DNA of 64,000 nt from JANMZO01 sp963763135 (GTDB lineage: Bacteria > Actinomycetota > Acidimicrobiia > Acidimicrobiales > JANYDT01): NCBI GenBank assembly GCA_963763135.1, contig CAVXNJ010000009.1, positions 310,001 through 374,000 on the forward strand, written 5' to 3'. This document shows positions 18,140 through 26,657 of the stretch, in pieces. The stretch's first letter is position 1. Each line of letters opens with the position of its first letter. Under the pieces are notes generated by a model. It was not told the DNA's origin and searched no databases. It saw only the letters and a list, made by a program, of their open reading frames with translations. A program made the position numbers and the translations under genes.

Positions 18140-18937
18140 TTACCGGTCGTCGGAATCCTGCTCGTCAACCGGCGCAAGGCACTTGGAAAGAAACTCCGTG
18201 ACGATCTGGTTGAACTGCTCGGGGGTTTCGGCGTTTGGGGAGTGTCCCGCGGTGTCGATGCGTTGCACCGTAACGCCCGGCATCTGCCTCGCGAGATATT
18301 CCGAGGGTTCGTGAAATGCGGGTTCACGTACTCCGGCGACAACGAGCGTCGGAACGCGATTGTTAGCCACGTGACTGCGCGAACTGACGTCTCGTACGGT
18401 GTGGCGCATCGCCATGGCGATTCCGACCGGGTTTAGCAGGGTTTGGTCGTCTACGAGCGCCTGTCGAACGTCGGCGACGATCCGACGCGAGCGGGCCGGA
18501 TTCAATGAATGGTCGGCCAGTGCGTCGTGGCCTCGCGCTTCGAGGTGCCGCGCGCCGGCTTCCAACTCCGATGGGGCAGGGGGTCGGTCCGACACCGCGG
18601 AAACCGAGTTGGTGATCACATGGCCAAAGACGCGGTTTGGATGTGCGAGTACGTACCGCATCGTGAGCGCGGCCCCGAGGGACTGGCCGACGACAAACCA
18701 ACGATCGGCACCGAGACTGATTCGGATCTTGTCGAACTCCTCGATGTAGGACGACCAGCGGTAACGCTCGGGGTCGGTCGGGGTGGACGATCTTCCGTGC
18801 CCATACAATTCGACGACCACGGGCGACGCCACGGTCTTCAGCGCGTCGAGGTTGGCATTCCACAGGGCGCGGCCGGCCATGATCCCATGCACCAGCAGGA
18901 CGGGTGGGCCGTTGCCCTCGTGGACGTCGATGTGCAT
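18140..18937 (-). CDS. Alpha/beta hydrolase
   Basis: A 265-residue cytoplasmic hydrolase. It has the oxyanion segment LLVHGIMAGRALWN, nucleophile elbow GQSLGAALTMRY (Ser in GQSLG), Asp region VAGVREPAFHEPSE and catalytic His in DTAGHSPNAETPEQF. It lies 58 bases after the CitE-like lyase on the same strand and may be the last gene of that operon. Substrate unknown; esters, lactones or CoA thioesters are possible. Confidence 0.85.
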   Translation of the reverse strand: MHIDVHEGNGPPVLLVHGIMAGRALWNANLDALKTVASPVVVELYGHGRSSTPTDPERYRWSSYIEEFDKIRISLGADRWFVVGQSLGAALTMRYVLAHPNRVFGHVITNSVSAVSDRPPAPSELEAGARHLEARGHDALADHSLNPARSRRIVADVRQALVDDQTLLNPVGIAMAMRHTVRDVSSRSHVANNRVPTLVVAGVREPAFHEPSEYLARQMPGVTVQRIDTAGHSPNAETPEQFNQIVTEFLSKCLAPVDEQDSDDR

Positions 18938-18995
18938 GTGTTACCGGGCTCGTCTCATCGGGGCTCGTGTTTGCGCGATTCGTGGAGAGCCCGGG

Positions 18996-19925
18996 TCAGA
19001 TCAGCCCGCATTGGCGGGCCCGGTCAAGGGTAACTTCGAAGAGACGCGTCGTTGCGGCGTCGATCATCATGCCGTTCAGGTTGGCGGCGCCGTCACCTCG
19101 TGCTTCGGCCTCTTTGACCGCGGCCACGACAGCCTGAGCATTCGCTATCTCCTCCGCGGTCGGGGCGTATACCCGGTTCGCGATCTCGACCTGGCTCGGA
19201 TGGATACACCACTTTCCGACTCCGCCGATGATCGAGAACTGGGTCGCGCTCACTTCGTAGCCACGGGGATTTGCAAAGTTCGCATACGGTCCGTCTATGG
19301 CATCGATGCCGGCAACCCGCGCCGCGATGATCATTTGTATGCGCGCGTAGTGCCAGACGTCGCCCGGGTACTTGATCTCCTCATGACCGTCGGTCACGCC
19401 GATGTGTCCGAGCCGCATGCCCTGGCTGGCCGAGAGGTCACCGACACCGAGGATCAATGCTTCGAGGCGGGGACTGGACTTGGCGATCTCGTTTACCGTA
19501 GCGAGCGCCTCAACCTCTTCGATCAGCACTTCGATGCCGATGCGGCCCACCTCAAGACCGAGCTTGCGCTCGAGTTGCGTCAACATGTCGTCTACGAACC
19601 ACACGTCGCGCGGACCTTTGATCTTGGGCACAATGATGACGTCAATGTTGGCGCCCGCTCCGGTCACCACTTCGATGAGGTCGTCGTGGCACCAGTGCGT
19701 GTGTACTCCGTTGATGCGATACGACCGGACCGTGCGTCCCCAGTCGAGATCGTTCAACCCGGCGACGATGTTCTTGCGCGCTGACTCTTTCTCCGACGGG
19801 GCGACGGCGTCTTCGAGGTCGAGGAACGCGAGGTCCGCGTCGCTCGCCGCAGCTTTGGCGATCATCTTGAGGTTCGTGCCGGGAGTGGAAAGTTCCGAGC
19901 GGCGGAGGCGGTTGCGTGTGGTCAT
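18996..19925 (-). CDS. HpcH/HpaI (CitE-like) CoA-ester lyase
   Basis: A 309-residue TIM-barrel lyase of the malyl-/citramalyl-/citryl-CoA lyase family. It has SELSTPGTN at the start, FLDLEDAVAP (residues 34-43), IDVIIVPKIKGP, IEVLIEEVEAL and LGVGDLSASQGMRLG, with the metal-binding acidic residues, and KWCIHPSQVEIANRVY, typical of the family. Start ATG 19925 has AAGGA 8 bases upstream and overlaps the TetR stop (ATGA). It probably cleaves a 3-hydroxy-dicarboxyl-CoA to acetyl- or propionyl-CoA and an oxo-acid. Confidence 0.88.
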   Translation of the reverse strand: MTTRNRLRRSELSTPGTNLKMIAKAAASDADLAFLDLEDAVAPSEKESARKNIVAGLNDLDWGRTVRSYRINGVHTHWCHDDLIEVVTGAGANIDVIIVPKIKGPRDVWFVDDMLTQLERKLGLEVGRIGIEVLIEEVEALATVNEIAKSSPRLEALILGVGDLSASQGMRLGHIGVTDGHEEIKYPGDVWHYARIQMIIAARVAGIDAIDGPYANFANPRGYEVSATQFSIIGGVGKWCIHPSQVEIANRVYAPTAEEIANAQAVVAAVKEAEARGDGAANLNGMMIDAATTRLFEVTLDRARQCGLI

Positions 19926-20608
19926 GATGGTGTTCCTTGTGCTGGTGCTTGGAGTGGGTCGCTCGCCGGAACGGCGAGTCGCGTCGAGGTGGTTTCGTGG
20001 AGGTACGTGAGTGCGGGGACCGGGTCGAAGTGCTGGGGGTCGAGCAACCACTGGTAGCCGATACCGCGTAGGCCGGCGACGATCAGAGCGGATTCATCGG
20101 CTGCTGACAGGCCTTTTCGCACTGAGCCGTCGCGTTTCCCCTTGGCCACGAGATTGGCGAAGTCGGCTCGCATCTCCTCATGGAATTTCGCGAACCGGGT
20201 GCGGAGCTCCTCGTCGGGCCCGAGAGCCTCGAACATCAATGCGTACAGCACCCGCAGACCCCGGGGATCGCTCTGGGCCTGTCGGCGAATGGCGTCGATC
20301 ATCACCGTGATGCCCTCGAGACCGGTGCGTCCCTTCGTGAACGGGATGACGTTGCGGTGACTCCAGGTGCCGACGATGCGCTCGATCAGCGCTTCGACCA
20401 GACCTTCCTTTGACCCGAAGCGTGCCGTAACGAGCCCGCGGGAATACCCGGCGCGATCACCAATCGCCGCGAAGGTCATCGTGGCGAACCCGCCCTCGAC
20501 AATCAGGTCAGCGGCTGCGTTCAGAAGTGCGTTCGTGGAGTTACGGGTTCGCTGGGCCTGTTTCCCCGGACCGGATTCGCGGCTTGCGTCGCGGTTGGTG
20601 TCGCTCAT
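19922..20608 (-). CDS. TetR-family transcriptional regulator
   Basis: A 228-residue regulator. The N-terminal helix-turn-helix has ALLNAAADLIVEGGFATMTF, IGDRAGYSRGLVTARFGSKEGL. The C-terminal ligand domain is all-helical. Start ATG 20608 is chosen because the domain begins soon after; the frame is open further. It sits inside the acyl-CoA operon between a hydrolase and the lyase, coupled to the latter, so it is probably an acyl-CoA-responsive regulator of its own operon. Confidence 0.88.
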   Translation of the reverse strand: MSDTNRDASRESGPGKQAQRTRNSTNALLNAAADLIVEGGFATMTFAAIGDRAGYSRGLVTARFGSKEGLVEALIERIVGTWSHRNVIPFTKGRTGLEGITVMIDAIRRQAQSDPRGLRVLYALMFEALGPDEELRTRFAKFHEEMRADFANLVAKGKRDGSVRKGLSAADESALIVAGLRGIGYQWLLDPQHFDPVPALTYLHETTSTRLAVPASDPLQAPAQGTPS

Positions 20609-20618
20609 GACGCGCCGC

Positions 20619-21866
20619 TCAACGACCATCGGTGCGAATGATTTCGAGGACGCCGAGAAGATGCGGGAGAAATGCATCGGGGTTCTCCGACATCGGAAAG
20701 TGTCCGACCCCCGGCATGAGGGACCACGTTGAGCCGGCGATGGCGTCGTGGGCGGCGCGCCCATGCGTTGGTGATCCGCTGTAGTCGTATTCACCCGTCA
20801 AGATATGTACACCTATTTTTGCCGTGTCGATTTCCCGGGCCCGGTCGGTGAGGTCGTAGTCGACCATGTAGTACCAGAGATCACCGATGAACGATTGGGG
20901 CCAACCCGATGCGTACGCCTGGATGGTCTCTTTTCGGTAGGGGTCGGGTGACGTGGGCGACGTCAGGCCCTCCATCATTCGGGCCTTGGTGTCGTTGCTG
21001 ACCTGCGGATGCCAGAAACCGAGCAGTGCGTCCCAGTTGCCACCGACCTTGAGGGCGCCCTCCAACGAAATGACAGACCTGAACTCGTCGGGGTGACGCA
21101 AGGCCAGATCGAGGGCCAACAGACCGCCGACGGAACAGCCCATGAAGACCGGTCGGTCGAGCTCCAGCGCGTTGGCCAGCGTGACGGGTACCTGCCGTAG
21201 GAACTCACCGGTGAGCTTGTAGCGCTCCTCCCACCAACGCTTGTCGACCGGTGGGACGGACTTGCCGTGGAACGGAAGGTCATAGGCGATGAGTCGGAAG
21301 TGGTCGGTGATTTCTTTGCATTCGAACAGGTGCCGCCATTGGATGCCGTGGGAACCGGCCGTGTGTTGGAGCAGGACCGGTATGCCGGATCCCGCCTCCT
21401 CGAAATAGATGCGGTGGTCGAGGCCGGCCAGTTCTATGTGCACATATCGACCCGTCGGTGAGTCGAAGCGCGGCGTCGGCCCCTTCTCGTTGACTGTCGC
21501 GGGAGCTGCGGTTCCCGGTTCACGCATGAGCTCGAGGGCCCGCTGCACGGCGGGCACGTACTGCCACCAGATGAGTTCATCGGCGGAGCGCGTGAGCCCA
21601 ACACCGGTGGCCACACTTACGTCGTTGAAGTACGGCGGGGGGACGGTGGCCAGAACCATCGCCCAGGTCTCGGGTGGGCCGCTCAGCGCGATCACCCCGG
21701 GTGCATCTCCGGGGTCAACCGGGCTTACAGCGCCGTCAGCCAGGGTAAGCGCAACCGTCTCCCGACCGATGGAAAGGCGAAGTCCTCCGTTCCAGTATCT
21801 GGACGAGAGCTGGAATTCGCCGTCGGTTCGACAACGCTCGGCCAATTGCTCGGACGTGAGCGTCAT
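20619..21866 (-). CDS. Alpha/beta hydrolase with N-terminal extension
   Basis: A 415-residue protein. Residues 1 to about 135 form an unassigned domain (SCP2-like in its hydrophobic pattern, not proven). The rest is an alpha/beta hydrolase with VLLQHTAGSHGIQWRHL, nucleophile elbow FMGCSVGGLLAL, GEYDYSGSPTHGRAA and catalytic His in MPGVGHFPMSENP. The start overlaps the CoA-transferase stop (ATGA). It may release acids from esters or CoA thioesters for the pathway encoded around it. Confidence 0.83.
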   Translation of the reverse strand: MTLTSEQLAERCRTDGEFQLSSRYWNGGLRLSIGRETVALTLADGAVSPVDPGDAPGVIALSGPPETWAMVLATVPPPYFNDVSVATGVGLTRSADELIWWQYVPAVQRALELMREPGTAAPATVNEKGPTPRFDSPTGRYVHIELAGLDHRIYFEEAGSGIPVLLQHTAGSHGIQWRHLFECKEITDHFRLIAYDLPFHGKSVPPVDKRWWEERYKLTGEFLRQVPVTLANALELDRPVFMGCSVGGLLALDLALRHPDEFRSVISLEGALKVGGNWDALLGFWHPQVSNDTKARMMEGLTSPTSPDPYRKETIQAYASGWPQSFIGDLWYYMVDYDLTDRAREIDTAKIGVHILTGEYDYSGSPTHGRAAHDAIAGSTWSLMPGVGHFPMSENPDAFLPHLLGVLEIIRTDGR

Positions 21867-23113
21867 GGCCCGGTCTCTTCGAGTCGGGCCAATTCGTCGA
21901 GGATGTCGGTTCGGTCCTCACCGAGTCGTGGCGCGGCCCGATAGACGCCGCCTTGGGTCTCGGTGTAGCGCACGGGTGTGTTGGGGGTCAGGACCGGGCG
22001 GCCGGAGCCTTTGTGTTCGACGGCAACAAGCATCTGTCGATCCTGTACGTGCTGGCTCGTGAACAGATCACGGGCATCGTTGACCGGGCCAACCGGTACG
22101 CGTCCGGCGAGCGCATCGACCACCTCCTGCTTGCTCCGATGTCCGGTCCAGGAGGTGACGATCTCCCGAACGGTTTCGCGGTTGAGCACACGACGACGGG
22201 AGGACCGGAAGTCCTCATGGTCGATCATGTCTTCGCGTCCGATGATGCGGCAGAGTTCGGCCCAGTGCCCCTCGCCCGGAGCAGCGATGGCGATCCATCC
22301 ATCGGCTGCGGCGTAAAGCTCGAACGGACACAGCGACGGATGCTCCGTGCCGCGCGGTTGTTGGACTTCACCGGTGTAGCTGTAGCGCCAGGTGGCCGAT
22401 TCGCATAACGCCATGACCGCATCGGCCATGCCGACATCGACGAACTGTCCCTGCCCGGTCGCCCGGGCGTGGTGGAGTGCACCAAGAACCCCGACGACCA
22501 TCATCGTGGCCGGGTACAGGTCGCCGACGCTCGGACCACTCGCGACCCGGTGGCCGTCCTTCGTGCCGGTGTAGCTGACGAGGCCGCTCATCGACTGCGC
22601 AACGATGTCATACGACGGCCAGTAGGTGTACGGCGTCTCTCCGGTACGCGGGTCACCGAAGCCGCGGATGGCGGCGTAGACCAGACTGGGCTTGCGGGCC
22701 CGGAGTGTTTCGTAGCTGAGGCCGAGGCTGTCCATGATGCCGGCGCGAAAATTCTCGATGACCACATCTGCGGTGTCGATCAGCCGAAGCAGGATGGCCT
22801 TGTCCGCAGAGTCTTTGAGGTCGAGCACGATGCTGCGCTTGTTGCGGTTGATGCTCGCGAAGTAGCCGCCGTAGCTGTGCTCGTCGTCGAGTTCCGTGTA
22901 TGGCCCGATGGTCCGGGTTGAGTCGCCGACCGGTGCTTCGACTTTGATCACGTCGGCCCCCATGTCGGCCAGGATCATCGTCGCGTATGGGCCGGCGAGC
23001 GCCTGGGTCAAATCGACGATGCGTACATCGGTGAGCGGCCCCGAACGGCGGGGCAGCATCGGTGCGGCGCGCTCGTGCGCGGTCTGGTGGAGCGGGCGTT
23101 CGTCAGTGCTCAT
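21863..23113 (-). CDS. Family III CoA-transferase (CaiB/Frc type)
   Basis: A 416-residue CoA-transferase. Family marks are IVDLTQALAGPYATMILADM, GADVIKVEAP, NRNKRSIVLDLK, VVIENFRAG, the catalytic Asp in PSVGDLYPATMMV, and GQGQFVDVGMADAV. ATG 23113 has GGAGA five bases upstream and is preferred over 23137. Family members move CoA between carboxylic acids, including mesaconyl-CoA C1-C4 and succinyl-CoA dependent transfers. In this operon it could activate a dicarboxylic acid. Confidence 0.92.
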   Translation of the reverse strand: MSTDERPLHQTAHERAAPMLPRRSGPLTDVRIVDLTQALAGPYATMILADMGADVIKVEAPVGDSTRTIGPYTELDDEHSYGGYFASINRNKRSIVLDLKDSADKAILLRLIDTADVVIENFRAGIMDSLGLSYETLRARKPSLVYAAIRGFGDPRTGETPYTYWPSYDIVAQSMSGLVSYTGTKDGHRVASGPSVGDLYPATMMVVGVLGALHHARATGQGQFVDVGMADAVMALCESATWRYSYTGEVQQPRGTEHPSLCPFELYAAADGWIAIAAPGEGHWAELCRIIGREDMIDHEDFRSSRRRVLNRETVREIVTSWTGHRSKQEVVDALAGRVPVGPVNDARDLFTSQHVQDRQMLVAVEHKGSGRPVLTPNTPVRYTETQGGVYRAAPRLGEDRTDILDELARLEETGP

Positions 23114-23146
23114 AGCATTCTCCCGGCTTGTGTCCAATCGTGGTGG

Positions 23147-23632
23147 TCACCGATCCGCCCAGCTACTGCGGCGTTTGATCAGCACAATTCGCTCCAGTTC
23201 GCACACGATGTCGCCGTGCTGGTTGCGACCCCAGTGCTTGAAACGTACGAGTCCGGCGTCGGGATGGTCAGGACTCGCGTCGGTGGACAGAACCTCGGAG
23301 TACGCCGTGATGGTGTCGCCGTGGTGCACGGGTTTGCGGAATCGAACCTTGTCGATTCCGATTTCGGCGAGCGCGTTTTCGGCGGTGTCCTGACTGGTGA
23401 GCCCGACGGTCAAGGAGCCGGTGATGAGGCCGAACACGAGGCGCCCGTCGCCCATCGGAGACCCCTTCATCGCTTCTTCGTTCCAGTGGGCCTGGGCCGT
23501 GTTCATCACCTGCTTGGAAATGAAGTTGTTCTCGACTTCATCGATCGTCGCGGAGCGAAAGTGTCGCATCCTCTGACCGACGCTGAAATCCTCGAAGTAG
23601 TTGCTCGAACCGGTAAGTGCGCTTAGTTTCAT
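23147..23632 (-). CDS. MaoC-like hot-dog hydratase
   Basis: A 161-residue single hot-dog protein with NYFEDFSVGQRMRHFRSATI, QAHWNEEAMKGSP, LVFGLITGSLTVGL, and IDKVRFRKPVHHGDTITA. These fit enoyl-CoA hydratases of the MaoC/mesaconyl-CoA hydratase type. It lies between the dehydrogenase and the CoA-transferase in the same operon and shares its layout with the second MaoC protein at 24869, so the two may form a heterodimer. Confidence 0.85.
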   Translation of the reverse strand: MKLSALTGSSNYFEDFSVGQRMRHFRSATIDEVENNFISKQVMNTAQAHWNEEAMKGSPMGDGRLVFGLITGSLTVGLTSQDTAENALAEIGIDKVRFRKPVHHGDTITAYSEVLSTDASPDHPDAGLVRFKHWGRNQHGDIVCELERIVLIKRRSSWADR

Positions 23633-23649
23633 GTGATTACCTGACCGAG

Positions 23650-24864
23650 TTAACGAAGAGCCGATGGAGGGAGCAGGCTGTCGGAGATGATGCGCTGCAT
23701 GATCTCGGAAGTACCTTCGAAGATCTTGGTCAGCCGGGCATCGCGCCAGTACCGCTCGATGGGGAAGTCGGTGGTGTAGCCGGCTCCGCCGTGGATCTGC
23801 AGAGCCTCAGAGGTCACCCGCTCCGACATTTCCGAGGCCATGTACTTCACCATCGCGCCCTGCATGTCAGAAGGATCGCCGTGATCAATCGCATCGGCCG
23901 TCTGGTACATGAGCGCTCGACAGACCTCGATGTCCGCCGCCATGTGCGCAATCTTGAAGCGAATGACCTGGAAGTCGCCGATCTTGCGATCAAATTGTTC
24001 GCGCTCCTGTACGTACTTGATCGAGTCTTCCAACGCACCCCGGGCCAGGCCGATCGAACGTGCTGCGGTATGAATGCGAGGCGTGGTCATGCCCGCAGCG
24101 GTCTTCTTGAAGCCTTCCTCGTCGCCCGAGCGGACCTCTTTCTCGTAGCCGATCAGGCAATCGTCAGGGACAAAGCAGTCATTGAACGACAGCTCGTAGG
24201 TGTTCCAGCCGTGGTAACCGATCTTGCGGATCGGATTGCCGGTCACGCCGGACGGAAACGAGTTCGGTTCCTTGTGCACGATGAACTGCCGGATTCCCGC
24301 GTGGCGGTTTTTCGGGTCGTAGGGCGTGGCTCTCGCCACGACCAGGATGGCATTGGACTGGTCGGCAAATGTGCACCACATCTTCTGACCGTTGATCAAC
24401 CATCCACCGTCGGTTTTCTCTGCGCGCGTACGAACCGAAGCGATGTCGGACCCGGCGTCGGGCTCGCTCATGGCAAACGCGCCGAGCCATTCCCCCTTGG
24501 CCGCCCGCGGCATGATCTCCGCTCGCTGCGTCGGGTCGAGGCCTGCGGCCATTCCGGAGCGGGCGATGATGCTGGCGACGCTCATCCACGCTCGCGCCAG
24601 TTCCTCGGTGATGAGTGCGTATTCGAAGACGCCGAGACCGAGGCCGCCGTAGCGCTCGTTGACGAGAATGCCGAAGAACCCGAGTTCACCCATCTCCTTG
24701 CGGAGGGAGTCTGGAATCATCCCGTGTTCCGGGTCGAGTTCGTTCGCAACCGGGAGCACCTTGTTCATGGCGAAGTCGCGGGCCATCTCCTGGATGGCGA
24801 CGCGCTCGTCGGTACGGTACGCAAACGGAATCGGGGGACGTGGGTCGATCAGGGTGCGGGCCAT
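23650..24864 (-). CDS. Acyl-CoA dehydrogenase
   Basis: A 404-residue FAD enzyme: helical N-terminus, FAD/substrate strand AFAMSEPDAGSDIASVRTRA, DGGWLINGQKMWCTFADQS, and a C-terminal helical domain with QIHGGAGYTTDFPIERYWRD and ARLTKIFEGTSEIMQRII, the short-/medium-chain type ending. It oxidises an acyl-CoA at C2-C3, feeding the adjacent MaoC hydratases. Genes on both sides are within 18 and 5 bases. Confidence 0.95.
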   Translation of the reverse strand: MARTLIDPRPPIPFAYRTDERVAIQEMARDFAMNKVLPVANELDPEHGMIPDSLRKEMGELGFFGILVNERYGGLGLGVFEYALITEELARAWMSVASIIARSGMAAGLDPTQRAEIMPRAAKGEWLGAFAMSEPDAGSDIASVRTRAEKTDGGWLINGQKMWCTFADQSNAILVVARATPYDPKNRHAGIRQFIVHKEPNSFPSGVTGNPIRKIGYHGWNTYELSFNDCFVPDDCLIGYEKEVRSGDEEGFKKTAAGMTTPRIHTAARSIGLARGALEDSIKYVQEREQFDRKIGDFQVIRFKIAHMAADIEVCRALMYQTADAIDHGDPSDMQGAMVKYMASEMSERVTSEALQIHGGAGYTTDFPIERYWRDARLTKIFEGTSEIMQRIISDSLLPPSALR

Positions 24865-24868
24865 GGTT

Positions 24869-25387
24869 TCAGCCCTCCGTTCGGGATTCGGGGTTGGCCG
24901 GTGGGCGGCGTTTTTTGGCGACCAGGTTGGTTCGCTGGTAGTCGACCACCATGTCGCCGTGCTGGTTCCATGCCTCGGTGTGCCAGGTGACTATTCCGGT
25001 GCCCGGTCGACTGTCGGACTCGCGTTTCTCGACGACCGATGATGAAGCGGTCAACGTGTCGCCCGGGTGGACCGGTCGATGGAACGTGCACCGCTCAATG
25101 CCGAGGAACGGGCCGCCGACCTCACTCAGATCCTGCACTGAGAGCCCGACCACCGTGCACAGCACCAGCATCGGGTTCACCACGACATCAGGGTGGTCGT
25201 GGGCCTTCGCGAACTCAGCGTTCAGATGCATTGGATTCCAGTTGCACATCGCCGTTGAGAACAGTGCGTTGTCGCCGTCGGTGAGCGTGCGGCCCCAGTG
25301 GTGCGCGAGCACCTGGCCTTCGGTGAAGTCCTCGAATTGATGCCCTTTGGCGGCAAGCGGAAACGAATCGAAGTCGGGATCACTCAC
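24869..25387 (-). CDS. MaoC-like hot-dog hydratase
   Basis: A 172-residue MaoC-type protein, the first gene of the operon: GHQFEDFTEGQVLAHHWGR, CNWNPMHLNAEFAKAH (the hydratase motif region, with His but Asn in place of the usual Asp), VVNPMLVLCTVVGLS and FHRPVHPGDTLTA. It resembles the second MaoC protein of the operon. The altered motif makes a heteromeric or structural role possible. Confidence 0.85.
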   Translation of the reverse strand: MSDPDFDSFPLAAKGHQFEDFTEGQVLAHHWGRTLTDGDNALFSTAMCNWNPMHLNAEFAKAHDHPDVVVNPMLVLCTVVGLSVQDLSEVGGPFLGIERCTFHRPVHPGDTLTASSSVVEKRESDSRPGTGIVTWHTEAWNQHGDMVVDYQRTNLVAKKRRPPANPESRTEG

Positions 25388-25400
25388 GGGAACGCACCCT

Positions 25401-25432
25401 ACGACGAAGTTTGTCGTGCAACAAGTTTTGTT
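25401..25432. promoter_or_regulatory. Inverted repeats in front of the acyl-CoA operon
   Basis: Between the divergent MaoC and NTF2-like genes lie two small inverted repeats: ACGAC (25401-25405) with GTCGT (25413-25417), and AACAA (25420-25424) with TTGTT (25428-25432). They are plausible sites for the TetR protein encoded in the operon. Inference only. Confidence 0.35.
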
Positions 25433-25452
25433 CGTGGGTTAGGTTCAGGGTT

Positions 25453-25803
25453 ATGACCAACGAGGAATTCCTCCAGGCGTACACCGATGAGGTGTACCAC
25501 GCACGTGATCCCGAGGCACCGGCCCGTTACATCGCGGACCCGTGTCTACGGCATGAAGCCGGAGAGCTCATAACGATGTCGATCGGGGAGAACCAGGAGC
25601 GCATCGGCGGCTTTTTGGCCAAGTATGCAACTGCGGTTTTCACGAACAAGGTCACGGTGTCGGCCGGAGAGTACGTCACGAGTTGCTACGAGGCTGACCT
25701 CGGGGCCGGCCAGGTCATCTCCGGAATCGAGGTGTTCCGGATCGTCAACGGCAAAATCACCGAAACCTGGAACGCCCATCCGGTACAGGGAGCGTGGGGA
25801 TGA
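25453..25803 (+). CDS. SnoaL/NTF2-like protein
   Basis: A 116-residue protein starting MTNEEFLQAYTDEVYH. The pattern of a long N-terminal helix, a sheet and the ending GIEVFRIVNGKITETWNAH is the NTF2-like/SnoaL fold. Such proteins bind or isomerise small hydrophobic compounds. ATG 25453 is the preferred start. It is divergent from the acyl-CoA operon and may share its control region. Confidence 0.75.
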   Translation: MTNEEFLQAYTDEVYHARDPEAPARYIADPCLRHEAGELITMSIGENQERIGGFLAKYATAVFTNKVTVSAGEYVTSCYEADLGAGQVISGIEVFRIVNGKITETWNAHPVQGAWG

Positions 25804-25936
25804 ACCATGCTCGCGGGGGAAGGAATCCTGCATCCATCCCGCGATTACTGGCGCGGACGTCCGAGGAGCAGGTGATCTGTCGTGCCCGGGCAGCTACGGG
25901 AACATTCACCTCCGAGAAGAATTTCGCGGTCGGGCG

Positions 25937-26657
25937 CTAGGTGTCTCCGAGACCAGCGCGCAGCAATCGACGCTCGATGCTGACCGAAACCGCGCCTGCT
26001 CGATTCTCAACGCCGAGTTTGGCGTAGATGTGCACGAGATGGGTCTTGATGGTCGCCTCGCTTACGAACAGTGCACGGGCGACTTCTTTGTTCGAGAGCC
26101 CCTTCGCCAAGCTCTCGACGATCTCCAGTTCTCGTGCGGTCAAAGCATCGCTCGATGGCCCACCGCGCATGGCACGAAGCACCCGATTGGCGACGGGTGC
26201 CGCGAAGACCGTCTCGCCGTTCGCGACCGCGAGAACGGCCCGGTACAACCGTTCCGGTGGGGCGTCTTTGAGCATGTAACCGATGGCGCCAGCGTCTATG
26301 GCTCTGGCGATGTCCAAGTCGGTGTCGTAGGTGGTGAGAATCAACACCCGGCACGGCAATCCCCGCTCCACGATGGCCCGCGTCGCGCTCGATGCCATCG
26401 CCACCGCTACCGAGTTGCAGGTCCATGACGACGACGTCGGGACGAAGAACGTCGGCGGTCTGCACAGCTTCGGCCGCGCCAGATGCCTCGCCGACAACGA
26501 CAAGGTTCGGCTGTGCCCCGAACATCGCCCGCAGTCCAGCCCGCACGACCGGGTGGTCGTCCACCAAGAGGAGGCGAACCGCTGACGCGCTCGATTCGCC
26601 GGCCCGATGGCGATCGTTTCCTTCCGTTCCGGAAGTCGACAGATCGTCCGGGTTCAT
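25937..26657 (-). CDS. NarL/LuxR-family response regulator, SenR-like (frameshifted)
   Basis: The receiver begins VRLLLVDDHPVVRAGLRAMF, with phosphoacceptor Asp79 in VVVMDLQLGSGG; the second frame gives VLILTTYDTD, AIGYMLKDAPPE and a LuxR helix-turn-helix LTARELEIVESLAKG and VSEATIKTHLVHIYAKLG. The frame breaks at about 26385-26390; removing one base joins GGDGIE to ATRAIVERG, the normal family sequence. ATG 26657 overlaps the kinase stop as ATGA. With the kinase upstream and the HbpS-like gene divergent, it matches SenR of Streptomyces by organisation. Confidence 0.88.
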
